64,000 bases of DNA from Curtobacterium sp. MCBD17_035. Its GTDB lineage: Bacteria; Actinomycetota; Actinomycetes; Actinomycetales; Microbacteriaceae. Of the stretch, positions 42,047-52,880 are shown piece after piece. Location: NCBI RefSeq assembly GCF_003234815.2, contig NZ_CP126279.1, forward strand, positions 310,001-374,000, read 5' to 3'. Position 1 is the stretch's first letter. Each line of letters begins with the position of its first letter. Below the pieces are notes generated by a model. It had not been told where the DNA came from. It saw only the letters and a list, made by a program, of their open reading frames with translations, and ran no database searches. Position numbers and translations under genes: made by a program.

Positions 42047-43324
42047 ATGACCACCACCGCTCCCCGGACCGCACCCGTGCCGCTGCCCGATCCCGTCGCT
42101 GGTGCTGGACGCCCGGAGCGGCCCGCTCGACCGACCCCGAGCCGTCAGCGCCACGCGGCCGGGTTCTGGATCGTCGCGGGGAGCTTCCTCAGCGTCATGG
42201 CGTTCGCCGCCGTCCCCGCACCGCTGTACGCGCTGTACCAGGCACGCGACGGCTTCCCGACCTTCACCGTGACACTCGTGTTCGCGGCGTACGCCGTGGG
42301 GGTCATGATCGCGCTCTGGCTCGCCGGGCACCTTAGCGACGTCCACGGACGCCGACGGCTCATCCTCGTGTCGGTCGCGCTCGAGCTCGTCGCCGCCGTG
42401 CTGTTCCTCGTCTGGAACGACGTCCCGGGCCTCCTCGTCGCGCGGTTCATCAGCGGACTCGGTGTCGGCACCCTGACGGCCTCGGCCACGGCCCACCTCG
42501 GTGAACTCCGGGTCCGAGCGCGCCGGGACGGGGGCGCGGGCGGGAACGCGAGCGTCGTCGCCGGAGCGGTCAACCTCGGCGGCATCGGGGGCGGTGCCCT
42601 CGTCGGCGGTGTGCTGGCGGAGTTCGTCCGGCACCCCCTCGTCGTGCCGTACGCCGTGTTCGTCGTGGTCCTCGCGGTCGCCTTCGTCGCCATGCTCGTC
42701 GTCCCGGAGACCATCGACGCCGGGCGGGGACGCCCGGCCTACCGACCCCAGCCGATCACCGCGCCGTCCGGGGCGGCGGGACCCTTCTGGGCGGCGGGTG
42801 CCGGGGCGTTCAGCACCTTCGCCGTGCTCGGCCTGTTCACGTCGATCGCGCCGACGTTCCTCGCGACCACCTTCCACGTCACGGACCGGCTCGCCGCCGG
42901 TGCGACGAGCTTCGGGGTCTTCGCGGGCGCTGCGGTCGCGCAGATCGCCCTCGCCCGCCTCGCGATGCGTGCGCAGGTCCGCTGGGGCATGCTGCTCGTC
43001 ACCGTCGGGCTCGCCGGGGTCGCGGTCGGCGCGCTCGTCCTCGTCGTCGCGGTGTTCGTCGTGGGCAGCGTGCTCGCCGGTGCCGGCGTCGGACTGCTCT
43101 TCCGGGCCTCCATCGCCGGTGCGGGCGGTCTGGTCGGGCCGGAGCGACGCGGCGGTGTCCTGGCGGCGACGTTCCTCATCGGCTACGCGGGGATGGTCGT
43201 CCCGGTGGTCCTCGCCGGCGCGGTGCTGCTCGTGGTCGCGCCGCTGCCCGTGCTCCTCGGGTTCGTGGTCGTCGTCATCGCACTCGCGCTCTGGGCCGGC
43301 AGCCGTCTCGCAGCCCGGGCCTGA
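42047..43324 (+). CDS. Major facilitator superfamily transporter (12-helix)
   Basis: A 425-residue MFS protein. After a Pro-rich cytoplasmic N-terminus come the helices, with motif A reading LAGHLSDVHGRRRLILVS between helices 2 and 3 and LVARFISGLGVGTLTASATA in helix 4. It resembles drug or sugar efflux members; the substrate is unknown. The ATG at 42047 has no strong ribosome binding site. It is divergent from the LysR gene and probably controlled by it. It converges on the CDF gene, with 15 bases between stops. Confidence 0.88.
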   Translation: MTTTAPRTAPVPLPDPVAGAGRPERPARPTPSRQRHAAGFWIVAGSFLSVMAFAAVPAPLYALYQARDGFPTFTVTLVFAAYAVGVMIALWLAGHLSDVHGRRRLILVSVALELVAAVLFLVWNDVPGLLVARFISGLGVGTLTASATAHLGELRVRARRDGGAGGNASVVAGAVNLGGIGGGALVGGVLAEFVRHPLVVPYAVFVVVLAVAFVAMLVVPETIDAGRGRPAYRPQPITAPSGAAGPFWAAGAGAFSTFAVLGLFTSIAPTFLATTFHVTDRLAAGATSFGVFAGAAVAQIALARLAMRAQVRWGMLLVTVGLAGVAVGALVLVVAVFVVGSVLAGAGVGLLFRASIAGAGGLVGPERRGGVLAATFLIGYAGMVVPVVLAGAVLLVVAPLPVLLGFVVVVIALALWAGSRLAARA

Positions 43325-43339
43325 GCCGCGCCGCCGGGG

Positions 43340-44254
43340 TCAGGCGTGGACGTCGTGCTCGTGCCGCTGGTGTGACGCGGGCTCGAGCTGGAAGGTCGAG
43401 TGCTCGACCGGCACGTCGAAGTGCTCGGCGACGCACTGCTGCAGCTCGTCGAGGATCGTCGGGGCGTGCGCGGAGGTGAAGCAGTGGTCGTCGATCACGA
43501 CGTGCGCGGTGAGGGTCGGCACCCCGGTGGCGACGAGTGACGCGTGCAGGTCGTGCACGGCGCGCACGTGGTCGAGCCGGAGGATGTGCCCCCGCACGGC
43601 GTCGAGGTCGAGCCCGGGCGGGGTGGCCTCGAGCAGGACGTCGGTGGTCTCGCGGAGCAGCCGGAGTGCGCGCGGCAGGATGAGCGCACCGATGAGGATC
43701 GCGGCGACGGAGTCCGCGCGCTCCCAGCCGGTCAGTGCGACGACGATCGCCGCGGCGACGACCGCGAGGGACCCCAGCGAGTCGTTCAGCACCTCGAGCC
43801 GCGCCGCCCGCGCGGTGAACGTCCCGCCTCCGGAGCGTGTGAGCGCCGCCAGCGCGACCGCGTTGCCGACCACGCCGAGGACACCGAACACCAGGAGCGG
43901 CACCGCGGGGACGGGGACCGGCGTGACCAGGCGCTGCACGGCCGTCACGAGGACGACGATCCCGACCCCGAGCAGGACCGCGGCCTGCGCGACGGCGCCG
44001 AGGACCTCGGCGCGTTGGAAGCCCCAGGTCCGTCTGGCCGTCGGTGAGCGCTGCGCGAGCCGCACCGCGACGAGCCCGATCGCGAGACCGCCCGTGTCGA
44101 CGACCATGTGCCCGGCGTCGACGAGGAGCGCCAGGGAGCCGGTCACGACGGCGCCGACGACCTCGGCGACGAGGATCGCGGCGGACACGCAGAACGCCAC
44201 GGTCAACGCCCGAGCGCTGGCCGACCGCGCGCCGTGCTCGTGGTGGTGGCCCAT
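43340..44254 (-). CDS. Cation diffusion facilitator (zinc/cobalt/cadmium exporter, CzcD-like)
   Basis: A 304-residue CDF exporter with six transmembrane helices. It starts with a His-rich stretch (MGHHHEHG). The zinc site in helices 2 and 5 is formed by LLVDAGHMVVDTGGLAIG (HxxxD) and LEVLNDSLGSLAVVAAAI (NDxxxS/D). The cytoplasmic C-terminal domain contains LDHVRAVHDLHASLVATG and ends in a His cluster (HQRHEHDVHA). It exports divalent metals, probably Zn2+, in exchange for protons. ATG 44254 follows a TACGAT hexamer by 6 bases, so it looks leaderless. Confidence 0.93.
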   Translation of the reverse strand: MGHHHEHGARSASARALTVAFCVSAAILVAEVVGAVVTGSLALLVDAGHMVVDTGGLAIGLVAVRLAQRSPTARRTWGFQRAEVLGAVAQAAVLLGVGIVVLVTAVQRLVTPVPVPAVPLLVFGVLGVVGNAVALAALTRSGGGTFTARAARLEVLNDSLGSLAVVAAAIVVALTGWERADSVAAILIGALILPRALRLLRETTDVLLEATPPGLDLDAVRGHILRLDHVRAVHDLHASLVATGVPTLTAHVVIDDHCFTSAHAPTILDELQQCVAEHFDVPVEHSTFQLEPASHQRHEHDVHA

Positions 44255-44260
44255 GCCGCC

Positions 44261-44266
44261 ATCGTA
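44261..44266 (-). promoter_or_regulatory. Probable leaderless promoter -10 box of the CDF gene
   Basis: TACGAT on the minus strand, ending 6 bases before the ATG at 44254. Confidence 0.55.
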
Positions 44267-44299
44267 GGCATCTGCACCGACCGGGCACCGGGGACGTGA

Positions 44300-44305
44300 C
44301 AGGAT
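44300..44305 (+). promoter_or_regulatory. Possible leaderless promoter -10 box of the DUF4166 gene
   Basis: CAGGAT ends 6 bases before the GTG at 44312. It is a poorer hexamer than the others of this type because the first T is missing. Confidence 0.35.
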
Positions 44306-44311
44306 CCGACC

Positions 44312-44986
44312 GTGACCCCGAGCGCACGATCGCCCTACGAGGCGAGCACCCGTCCCGGCACCCTCGACGCGCTGCACCCCCGCTTGCGTGGCTACTTCGG
44401 CGCGATCCCCGCGGGGCACGTCGGACGGGGCACCGGCGTCTTCGACGTCGTCGGGACGCCACGACGCTGGATGTGGCCGCTGCTCGCCTGGTTCGCCCGC
44501 GACGCGGTCATGGCGCCGGTGTGGGAACGCGACGTGCCGTTCACGGTCGAGAACCGGCCGGCCGTCGACCGGGAGGGACGCATCGCCGTCCTCGCTCGCC
44601 GGACGTTCCACTTCCGGTCCGGGCCCTGGGTGATGCAGGACGCGATCACGGCGGACGCCGATGGGCTCGCCGACCACCTGGGGCGCCGCGGCCGGCTCGT
44701 GGCCGCGCTCGACGTCGCGGTCGCCGACGGCGCGCTCCGCCTGGTCTCGACCCGCGTGTCGTTCCGGGTGCTGGGACGGATGCTGCGCCTCCCGGCCGCC
44801 GTGGCACCGCGGGTGGTCCTGACCGAGCGGTACGACCCGGGCATCGACCGCCAACGCGTGTCGCTGACGCTGTCGGCGCCGCTCGTCGGCACGCTGTACC
44901 GGTACGAGGGGTCGTTCGTCCACGGTGTCGTGCCCGACGATGCGGACGCCCCCGGGGGAACCGGCGGACCGGGGAGGCGTCCATGA
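44312..44986 (+). CDS. DUF4166 domain protein
   Basis: A 224-residue protein matching DUF4166 over its length: LHPRLRGYFGAIPAGHVGRGTGVFDVVGTPRRW near the N-terminus, PFTVENRPAVDREGRIAVLARRTF, then VVLTERYDPGIDRQRVSLTLSAP. The family is often encoded with, or fused to, NAD-dependent epimerases, and here it overlaps a TIGR01777 epimerase gene by 4 bases. The biochemical role is unknown. There is no signal peptide. Confidence 0.85.
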   Translation: MTPSARSPYEASTRPGTLDALHPRLRGYFGAIPAGHVGRGTGVFDVVGTPRRWMWPLLAWFARDAVMAPVWERDVPFTVENRPAVDREGRIAVLARRTFHFRSGPWVMQDAITADADGLADHLGRRGRLVAALDVAVADGALRLVSTRVSFRVLGRMLRLPAAVAPRVVLTERYDPGIDRQRVSLTLSAPLVGTLYRYEGSFVHGVVPDDADAPGGTGGPGRRP

Positions 44987-46071
44987 GCGACAGCGGGAGC
45001 GACAGCGGGAGCGAGCACGGTGCTGCCGGCGGCGGCGGCACCGGCGGTGGTGGCGACGCGGTGCGGCCACGCGTCGTGGTGGCCGGCGCGTCCGGGTTCA
45101 TCGGCCGGTACCTCGTCGACGCGTTCCGCGCCGAGGGCGCCGACGTCACGACCGTGGGACGGACCGGCGACGCGGTGTGGGGCGACACCCGCCGGATCAC
45201 CGAGCTCGTCGACGGCGCCGACCTGGTCGTCAACCTCGCGGGCAAGAGCGTGGACTGCCGGTACGGCGCCCGCAACCGTGCCGAGATCCTCCGCTCTCGG
45301 GTCGAGACCACGCGCGAGCTCCGGGACGCCATCCGCGCGGCGCGACGGCCGCCGCGGGTCTGGTGCAACGCGTCGACCGCGACCATCTACCGGCACGCGG
45401 AGGACCGCCCGCAGACCGAGTCCGACGGCGAGATCGGCACCGGGTTCTCCGTGTCGGTCGCCCGGGCATGGGAGGCGGCGTTCTTCGACGGGGACCTGCC
45501 GGGCACCCGTCGGGTCGCGCTCCGCATCGCCATCGTGCTCGGCGACGGCAGCGCCCTCGTGCCGCTCATCCGGTTGGCGCGGCTCGGACTCGGCGGTCCG
45601 CACCTGGACGGACCGTGGTTCGCGACGCGCCGCCGTCGCGCCGCCGGGACGTTCCACGAGGACCGGCACACGCACGGGAGGCAGCGCTTCAGCTGGGTGC
45701 ACATCGCCGACGTGCTCGGTGCCATCCGGTTCGTGCGCGACCATCCGGAGATCGACGGGGTCGTCAACGTCTGCGCCCCCCACCCCACGGACGACCGCAC
45801 CATGATGCGGACCCTCCGCGAGATCGTCGGGCGGCGTTTCGGGGTCCCGCTCCCGCGCTGGATGCTCGAACTCGGGTCGATCGCGATCCGGACCGAGACG
45901 GAGCTCGTGCTGAAGAGCCGGTGGGTCGTCCCCGCGCGCCTGGAGGGAGCGGGCTACCGCTTCGTGCACCCGGAACTCCGCGGAGCGCTCGCGAGCGCCG
46001 TGGCGGAGCACCGGCAGCGCGGTCGTCAGGAGTCGAGGAACCCGACGAGCTCGTCGGCGAGGCCGGTGTAG
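44983..46071 (+). CDS. TIGR01777-family NAD(P)-dependent epimerase (YfcH/SDR39U1-like)
   Basis: A 362-residue Rossmann-fold protein. After a Gly/Ser-rich N-terminal linker (1-27) the cofactor motif VVVAGASGFIGRYLV appears, then LVVNLAGKSVDCRYGARNR, which is characteristic of TIGR01777, and the C-terminal substrate-binding part with SWVHIADVLGAIRFV. The usual DUF1731 tail is only partly recognisable. Family members have no settled substrate. The ATG overlaps the DUF4166 stop, and the last 46 bases overlap the 3' end of purB on the other strand. Confidence 0.87.
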   Translation: MSDSGSDSGSEHGAAGGGGTGGGGDAVRPRVVVAGASGFIGRYLVDAFRAEGADVTTVGRTGDAVWGDTRRITELVDGADLVVNLAGKSVDCRYGARNRAEILRSRVETTRELRDAIRAARRPPRVWCNASTATIYRHAEDRPQTESDGEIGTGFSVSVARAWEAAFFDGDLPGTRRVALRIAIVLGDGSALVPLIRLARLGLGGPHLDGPWFATRRRRAAGTFHEDRHTHGRQRFSWVHIADVLGAIRFVRDHPEIDGVVNVCAPHPTDDRTMMRTLREIVGRRFGVPLPRWMLELGSIAIRTETELVLKSRWVVPARLEGAGYRFVHPELRGALASAVAEHRQRGRQESRNPTSSSARPV

Positions 46072-47411
46072 GTCGCCGGGGTCAACGCGGCGAGCCGCGC
46101 CTTCGCTCCGTCGGAGATGTCGAGTCCGTTCACGAACGCGACGAGGTCCTCGCGGCCGACGCGGCGGCCCCGGGTGAGCTCCTTGAGCAGCGCGTACGGG
46201 TCCTCGATCTCGGAGCGGCCCGCGGTCACCTCGGCGCGGATGACGGTCTGGATCGCCTCGGCGAGGACCTCCCAGTTGCCGTCGAGGTCGGCGGCGAGGC
46301 GGCCCTCGGCCACGGCGATCTCACCGAGCCCGCGGCGCAGGTTGTCGAGGGCGAGCAGGGAGTGCGCGAAGGCGACCCCGATGTTCCGCTGCGTCGTCGA
46401 GTCGGTGAGGTCGCGCTGCATGCGGCTCGTCACCAGTGTCTCGGACAGCGTCGAGAACACCGCCGTCGAGAGCTCGAGGTTCGCCTCGGCGTTCTCGAAG
46501 CGGATCGGGTTGATCTTGTGCGGCATCGTCGACGACCCGGTGGCACCGGCGACCGGGATCTGCGTGAAGTACCCCATCGAGATGTAGGTCCAGACGTCCG
46601 TCGCCAGGTTGTGCAGGATGCGGTTCGCGTGCCGGACCCGGTCGTACAGCTCGGCCTGCCAGTCGTGCGACTCGATCTGCGTGGTGAGCGGGTTCCACAC
46701 GAGCCCGAGCGACTCGACGAACGCCCGGGAGAGTGCTGGCCAGTCGGCCTCGGGATCGGCGGCCAGGTGCGCGGAGAACGTGCCGGTCGCGCCGGAGAAC
46801 TTGCCGAGGTACTCGGTGTCCTCGACCTGCGCGAGCACCCGCTCGAGGCGGTGGACGACGACGGCGAGCTCCTTGCCGAGCGTCGTCGGCGTGGCCGGCT
46901 GTCCGTGCGTGTGGGCGAGCATGGGGACCGCGCGGAGCTCGACCGCCCGGGTGCGGAGCGCGTCGGTGACGGCTCGGGCGGCGGGCAGCCAGACGTCCTG
47001 CACGGTGTCGCGGATGGTGAGCGCGTAGGCCAGGTTGTTGACGTCCTCGCTCGTGCAGGCGAAGTGCGTCAGCTCGGCGATGGCGTCGAGCCCGAGTTCG
47101 GACAGCCGGGCGCGGACGAAGTACTCGACGGCCTTGACGTCGTGTCGGGTGGTGGCCTCGAGCCCGGCGAGCTCGTCGATCGCCGCCTGCCCGAAGTCGT
47201 CCGCGACGGCGCGCAGCGCTGCTCGGTCGTCGATCGACAGCGGCGACGTCGCGAACATCGCGTGGTCCGTCAGGAACACGAGCCACTCGACCTCGATCCG
47301 GACGCGGGCCCGGTTGAGACCCGCCTCGGAGAGGTGTTCCCCCACCGTGTGCACGACCGGGAAGTACCGCCCGTCGAGCGGGCTGATCGGCTGCGGGGGA
47401 AGGGGTGTCAT
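46026..47411 (-). CDS. purB: Adenylosuccinate lyase
   Basis: Cleaves SAICAR and adenylosuccinate in purine synthesis. At 461 residues it has the family signature GSSTMPHKINPIRFENAEAN, the catalytic His regions TSEDVNNLAYAL and AHTHGQPATPTTLG, and starts LPPQPISPLDGRYFPVV. It belongs to the longer E. coli-type PurB group (ISPLDGRY) rather than the short B. subtilis type. The ATG at 47411 overlaps the upstream phosphatase stop by 4 bases. It is in the same chromosomal neighbourhood as guaB, guaB3 and guaA but not in their operons. Confidence 0.97.
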   Translation of the reverse strand: MTPLPPQPISPLDGRYFPVVHTVGEHLSEAGLNRARVRIEVEWLVFLTDHAMFATSPLSIDDRAALRAVADDFGQAAIDELAGLEATTRHDVKAVEYFVRARLSELGLDAIAELTHFACTSEDVNNLAYALTIRDTVQDVWLPAARAVTDALRTRAVELRAVPMLAHTHGQPATPTTLGKELAVVVHRLERVLAQVEDTEYLGKFSGATGTFSAHLAADPEADWPALSRAFVESLGLVWNPLTTQIESHDWQAELYDRVRHANRILHNLATDVWTYISMGYFTQIPVAGATGSSTMPHKINPIRFENAEANLELSTAVFSTLSETLVTSRMQRDLTDSTTQRNIGVAFAHSLLALDNLRRGLGEIAVAEGRLAADLDGNWEVLAEAIQTVIRAEVTAGRSEIEDPYALLKELTRGRRVGREDLVAFVNGLDISDGAKARLAALTPATYTGLADELVGFLDS

Positions 47412-47932
47412 GGGGCTCCCTGACGGACTGCCGGTTCGATCTGGTGGAAGAGGGCCCGCGACGCGCGTTCGATGGTCGCGAGGACCCGGTCGAACTCGTG
47501 CCGATCCGCGTAGTACGGGTCGGGCACGTCGGCGTGCTGCGGCCAGGCCTCGTCGTACCGCAGCATGAGCGTCACCTTCGCGGCGTCGTCCATCGTGGGG
47601 GCCCACGATCGCAGGATGCGCTCGTGGGAGCGGTCGAGTGCGACCACCAGGTCGAACTCCGGGAACCGGTCCGGGTCGAACTGACGGGCGCGATGCCTGG
47701 ACCCATCGTATCCGCGTGCCGCGAGGGCGGCGATCGTCCGCTCGTCGGCCGGTTCGCCCACGTGCCAGTCGCCCGTGCCGGCGGACGAGACGGCGAAGCG
47801 GTCGGCGACCCCGGCCTCCTCGACGATGCGGCGGAAGACGACCTCGGCCATCGGGGACCGGCAGATGTTGCCGCTGCAGACGAAGGAGATGCGGAACGGC
47901 GACGAGGTCGGGACGTCGGCGGCCGAGGGCAT
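47408..47932 (-). CDS. Low-molecular-weight protein-tyrosine phosphatase
   Basis: A 174-residue LMW-PTP. The P-loop CxxxxxRS reads VCSGNICRSPMAE near the N-terminus; the general-acid Asp is in DVPDPYYADRHEF. The frame is open to 47983, but the ATG at 47932 leaves about 13 residues before the catalytic domain, which is normal. Substrates in actinobacteria are tyrosine-phosphorylated proteins, sometimes of polysaccharide export; no such kinase is nearby. It is coupled to purB by a 4-base overlap. Confidence 0.92.
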   Translation of the reverse strand: MPSAADVPTSSPFRISFVCSGNICRSPMAEVVFRRIVEEAGVADRFAVSSAGTGDWHVGEPADERTIAALAARGYDGSRHRARQFDPDRFPEFDLVVALDRSHERILRSWAPTMDDAAKVTLMLRYDEAWPQHADVPDPYYADRHEFDRVLATIERASRALFHQIEPAVRQGAP

Positions 47933-48056
47933 CTGCACATCATGGCGCACCGTCGGCCACGACGCGAGGGCACCCCCGTCCACCGGACGGTCCGTCGTCG
48001 GTCGTGCTCGACCCGCGAGCGGTGTCGAGATACCCTCAGGGCGGGAGGGTCTTGCC

Positions 48057-48081
48057 CTTCACCTCTGGGTACCGGGTGAAG
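48057..48081. promoter_or_regulatory. Dyad upstream of the MalT-like regulator
   Basis: CTTCACC-N11-GGTGAAG, a perfect 7-bp inverted repeat centred about 137 bases before the LuxR-family start and about 137 bases from the phosphatase start. Location and symmetry suit an operator for the LuxR-type HTH protein encoded next to it. Confidence 0.45.
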
Positions 48082-48205
48082 TGGAACGACCCGGTGTTGT
48101 TCCGGAATGTCACCCGTGGGCGAGATAACGGCGATGTACGAAGTTTCGCCGTCGCGTCCGCCTGATCACGCACCTAGCCTCCTCGTACCCAGTCAGGGGT
48201 ACGTG

Positions 48206-50908
48206 ATGTGGTCATCGGAGCGAACGCGTATGGAAGAGATGCTGACCTCGGTCGGGACGGAACAGGCGGCGGACGTCGCTCGGGCGCGAGGCGGAGGTGG
48301 TCGGACACCGCGGCCGGGCTACCCGCGACCGCGCCGGTTCCAGCTGCGTCGGCCGCGGTGGCTCGAGGCGCTCGACGACGCCGCTCGCGCGCAGATCGTG
48401 TGCGTCCGTGGTCCGGCCGGGACCGGGAAGACCACCGTGGTGGCCGACTGGGTCGACCGCGAGGTCACCGACGGCGGACGACGCGTCGCGTGGCACGGTG
48501 CCCGCGAGACCGACACACGGTGCGGGTTGTGGTGGAGCGTGGTCGCCCAGCTCCGACGGGAAGCGGACGGACCGCAGCCCGAGCACCCCGACCGCGATGA
48601 CGCGCCGGACGAGGAGGTCGTGGCGGCGTTGCTCACCCGACTCGACGGCGACGAGGTCATCGTGCTCGACGAGTTCGACCGGCTCCGCGACGCCGGGATC
48701 GCGGCAGCGGTGGAGGACGACGTCGCCTGGCTGCTCGAACGCACCCGCTGCACGGTCGTGGTCGTGTCGCGGCGCAGCACGGCGTTCGAGGGGAGTGCGG
48801 TCGCGGCCCGGTTCGACGTCGAGGTCCTCGACACGTCCGGCCTGCTCTTCACCCAGCAGGAGACCGCGGCGGTCCTGACGCTCCGCGGTGTCGCGTTCGA
48901 CAGCCCCGCCATCGCGATGGTGCACGAGCGGCTGTCCGGCTGGCCGACCGCGGTGCAACGGCTGACGAACCAGCTCGCGCTCGAACCGCACCGGGTGTGG
49001 CACCGCGACGAGCTCGAGCCCGTCGTCCGCCGCATCGCCGTCGAGATCGTCGACGAGTTGACGTCGGGGCTGCGGGGGACGGCGTCGTGGCCGGCGATCG
49101 TCACCGGCGCGGTCCTCCCGTTCATGAACAAGGACATGCTCGTCCGCGACGAGGGCGACGCGGCGCAGGTCGCGCAGCTCCTCGACGTGGCGGAACGAGC
49201 CGGGCTCGGCGCGTGGACCCGCGTGCGCGGCCGCTCCCGCTTCACGCTCACCCCCGTCGTCAAGCGCGTCCTCACGGAGCAGCTGGCCCTGCAGGAGGAC
49301 CGTTCCATGCCCGACATCGCGGCCGCCGGAGCGCGTCTGCTCGAGGGGGAGGGCGAGATCCGGGAGGCCGTTGGCCTCGCCGCCGCCGCGCAGGACTGGC
49401 CGTACCTGGCCGCGCTGACGCGACAGCACTACGCGGTGCTGTGCCGCGACCACCACGCCGAACTCGTGGCGATCCTCGCCGTCGTGCCGCGTGACCACAT
49501 GGAGACGGACCCCTGGCTCCTCCACCTGCAGGCGGCCATGCACTTCGCCGACGACGGCGGGCGGACGGCGGTGCCGGCCGCGGCCTTCGCCCGGGCCGAC
49601 GCCGCGGCGCGCGAGCGGTTGAAGTCCGACGTCGGAGCGGAGAGCGTCCGCGACTCGGTCCTCCGCGTCGCGTCCCTCCGCCGCGCCGGGAGCTTCGGAC
49701 GGGCCCTCGCGGTCGCCCGGTCCCTGCCGGACCTGCTCACGGCGATGCGCACCACGCCGGCCGCGGGCGTGCGCCTGAGCGCGGACGGCCACATGCAGGT
49801 CGGCATCACGCACCTGCACGACGGCAGCCACGAGGAGGCCCTGCAGCACTTCGCGCCGCTCGCCCGCTCGAACGAGGACCCGCACCTGCGCATCCAGGCG
49901 ATGGGCTACTCCGCCTACCTGCACGTCCTGCGCGGGGACGTCCGGCGTGGTCGGGAACTCGTGACCCTCGCGATGCGCGACGGCAGCTGGTTCCCATGGC
50001 GGCACAGCGTGTGGGCGGTCCCCGTCCACGTCGCCGCCGCCCTCGCCGCACTCGAGACCTGGGACCTCCCGACGGTCGACCGGCACATGCGGGTGCTCGA
50101 CACCCTGCCGTACGACCTCGAGGACTGGCCGCTCGTCGTGCACCTCCGCGCCTTCCGACTGTTGCTCCAGGGCGACGGCCTCGGAGGGTTCGGGGTGATC
50201 CGCGACGCCGAGGGCCACTACGGCCGTGACGCCCTGAGCAACCACCACCAGGGCCTCATGCACGTCCTCAAGTCCGACCTGCTGCTGCTCGCGCGGCAGG
50301 CGAAGGCCGCGCTCGCCGGCCTCCGCCCGTTCCTCGACGGGCGCGAGAGCGTCGCCGGCGCCCAGGCGCGCGCGCTGCTCCTCGCGGGCAACGCGCCACA
50401 TGCCCGTCTCTTCGCCGACCGGCTCATGTGGCGGAGCAACCCGAGCCCCCGGACCCGGACCGAGCTCCACGTCGTCCGCGCGGTCGCGTCCTGCCGGCTC
50501 GGCGACCTCGACGCCGCGCGGACGTCGCTCGACGAGGCGGCGACGGTGAGCAGCGCGCGGGGCCTGTCCACCCCGTGGTGGCTCGTCCCACGCGACGAAC
50601 TCGAGGGGTTGTTCGACCAGGTGGCCCCGCACCTCCGGCCGGTGCTCGCGGACGCCCCGTCGGTGTACTCGAGCGACCTCACGGTGCCGCGGCTGACCCG
50701 CCGCGAGGGGGTCGTGCTCACGCGGCTCCGGGCACAGGGCTCGATCGAGGACATCGCCACCGACCTGGGGGTGTCGCCGAACACCGTGAAGACGCAGGTG
50801 CGGAGCATCTACCGCAAGCTCGGCGTCGGCTCCCGTGCGGAGGCCGTGCGGGTCGCGTACGAGTGGCACCTCATGGGAGCGCCGGAGGGGCAACGGGCCG
50901 ACGTCTAG
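48206..50908 (+). CDS. Large ATP-binding LuxR-family (MalT/LAL-type) transcriptional regulator
   Basis: A 900-residue signal-transduction ATPase. The P-loop VRGPAGTGKTTVVADW is at about 68-82, Walker B EVIVLDEFDRLRD near 150. A winged-helix region and a long helical-repeat (TPR-like) domain fill about 270-820. The last 70 residues form a LuxR HTH: LTRREGVVLTRLRAQGSIED, IATDLGVSPNTVKTQVRSIY and RKLGVGSRAEAVRVA. Such STAND regulators need ATP and an inducer to activate their targets. The target is unknown; no operon is adjacent downstream. ATG 48206 has AGGGG 7 bases upstream; GTG 48203 and ATG 48230 are alternatives. Confidence 0.88.
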   Translation: MWSSERTRMEEMLTSVGTEQAADVARARGGGGRTPRPGYPRPRRFQLRRPRWLEALDDAARAQIVCVRGPAGTGKTTVVADWVDREVTDGGRRVAWHGARETDTRCGLWWSVVAQLRREADGPQPEHPDRDDAPDEEVVAALLTRLDGDEVIVLDEFDRLRDAGIAAAVEDDVAWLLERTRCTVVVVSRRSTAFEGSAVAARFDVEVLDTSGLLFTQQETAAVLTLRGVAFDSPAIAMVHERLSGWPTAVQRLTNQLALEPHRVWHRDELEPVVRRIAVEIVDELTSGLRGTASWPAIVTGAVLPFMNKDMLVRDEGDAAQVAQLLDVAERAGLGAWTRVRGRSRFTLTPVVKRVLTEQLALQEDRSMPDIAAAGARLLEGEGEIREAVGLAAAAQDWPYLAALTRQHYAVLCRDHHAELVAILAVVPRDHMETDPWLLHLQAAMHFADDGGRTAVPAAAFARADAAARERLKSDVGAESVRDSVLRVASLRRAGSFGRALAVARSLPDLLTAMRTTPAAGVRLSADGHMQVGITHLHDGSHEEALQHFAPLARSNEDPHLRIQAMGYSAYLHVLRGDVRRGRELVTLAMRDGSWFPWRHSVWAVPVHVAAALAALETWDLPTVDRHMRVLDTLPYDLEDWPLVVHLRAFRLLLQGDGLGGFGVIRDAEGHYGRDALSNHHQGLMHVLKSDLLLLARQAKAALAGLRPFLDGRESVAGAQARALLLAGNAPHARLFADRLMWRSNPSPRTRTELHVVRAVASCRLGDLDAARTSLDEAATVSSARGLSTPWWLVPRDELEGLFDQVAPHLRPVLADAPSVYSSDLTVPRLTRREGVVLTRLRAQGSIEDIATDLGVSPNTVKTQVRSIYRKLGVGSRAEAVRVAYEWHLMGAPEGQRADV

Positions 50909-50948
50909 GGCCGGGCCACCGTCCCCGCACCAGCGACCGCGCGTGGCC

Positions 50949-50986
50949 GCGGAACGGCGGCGGGCCCGCGGAACGGCGGCGGGCCC
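50949..50986 (+). repeat. 19-bp direct repeat, two copies
   Basis: GCGGAACGGCGGCGGGCCC at 50949-50967 and again, identical, at 50968-50986, between the converging LuxR-family gene and guaB. The region also contains the short palindrome CGGCGGGCCCGCCG, so it may double as a terminator. Confidence 0.8.
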
Positions 50987-51026
50987 GCCGACCGGAGTCG
51001 ACGGGCCCGTCCACGGGGAAGCCGTG

Positions 51027-52880
<1,854 letters not shown>

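Noticed and set aside
42501-44267. 588-codon plus-strand frame spanning the MFS and CDF genes
   Set aside because: It overlaps two clear membrane-protein genes, and its translation is almost all Ser, Arg and Pro.
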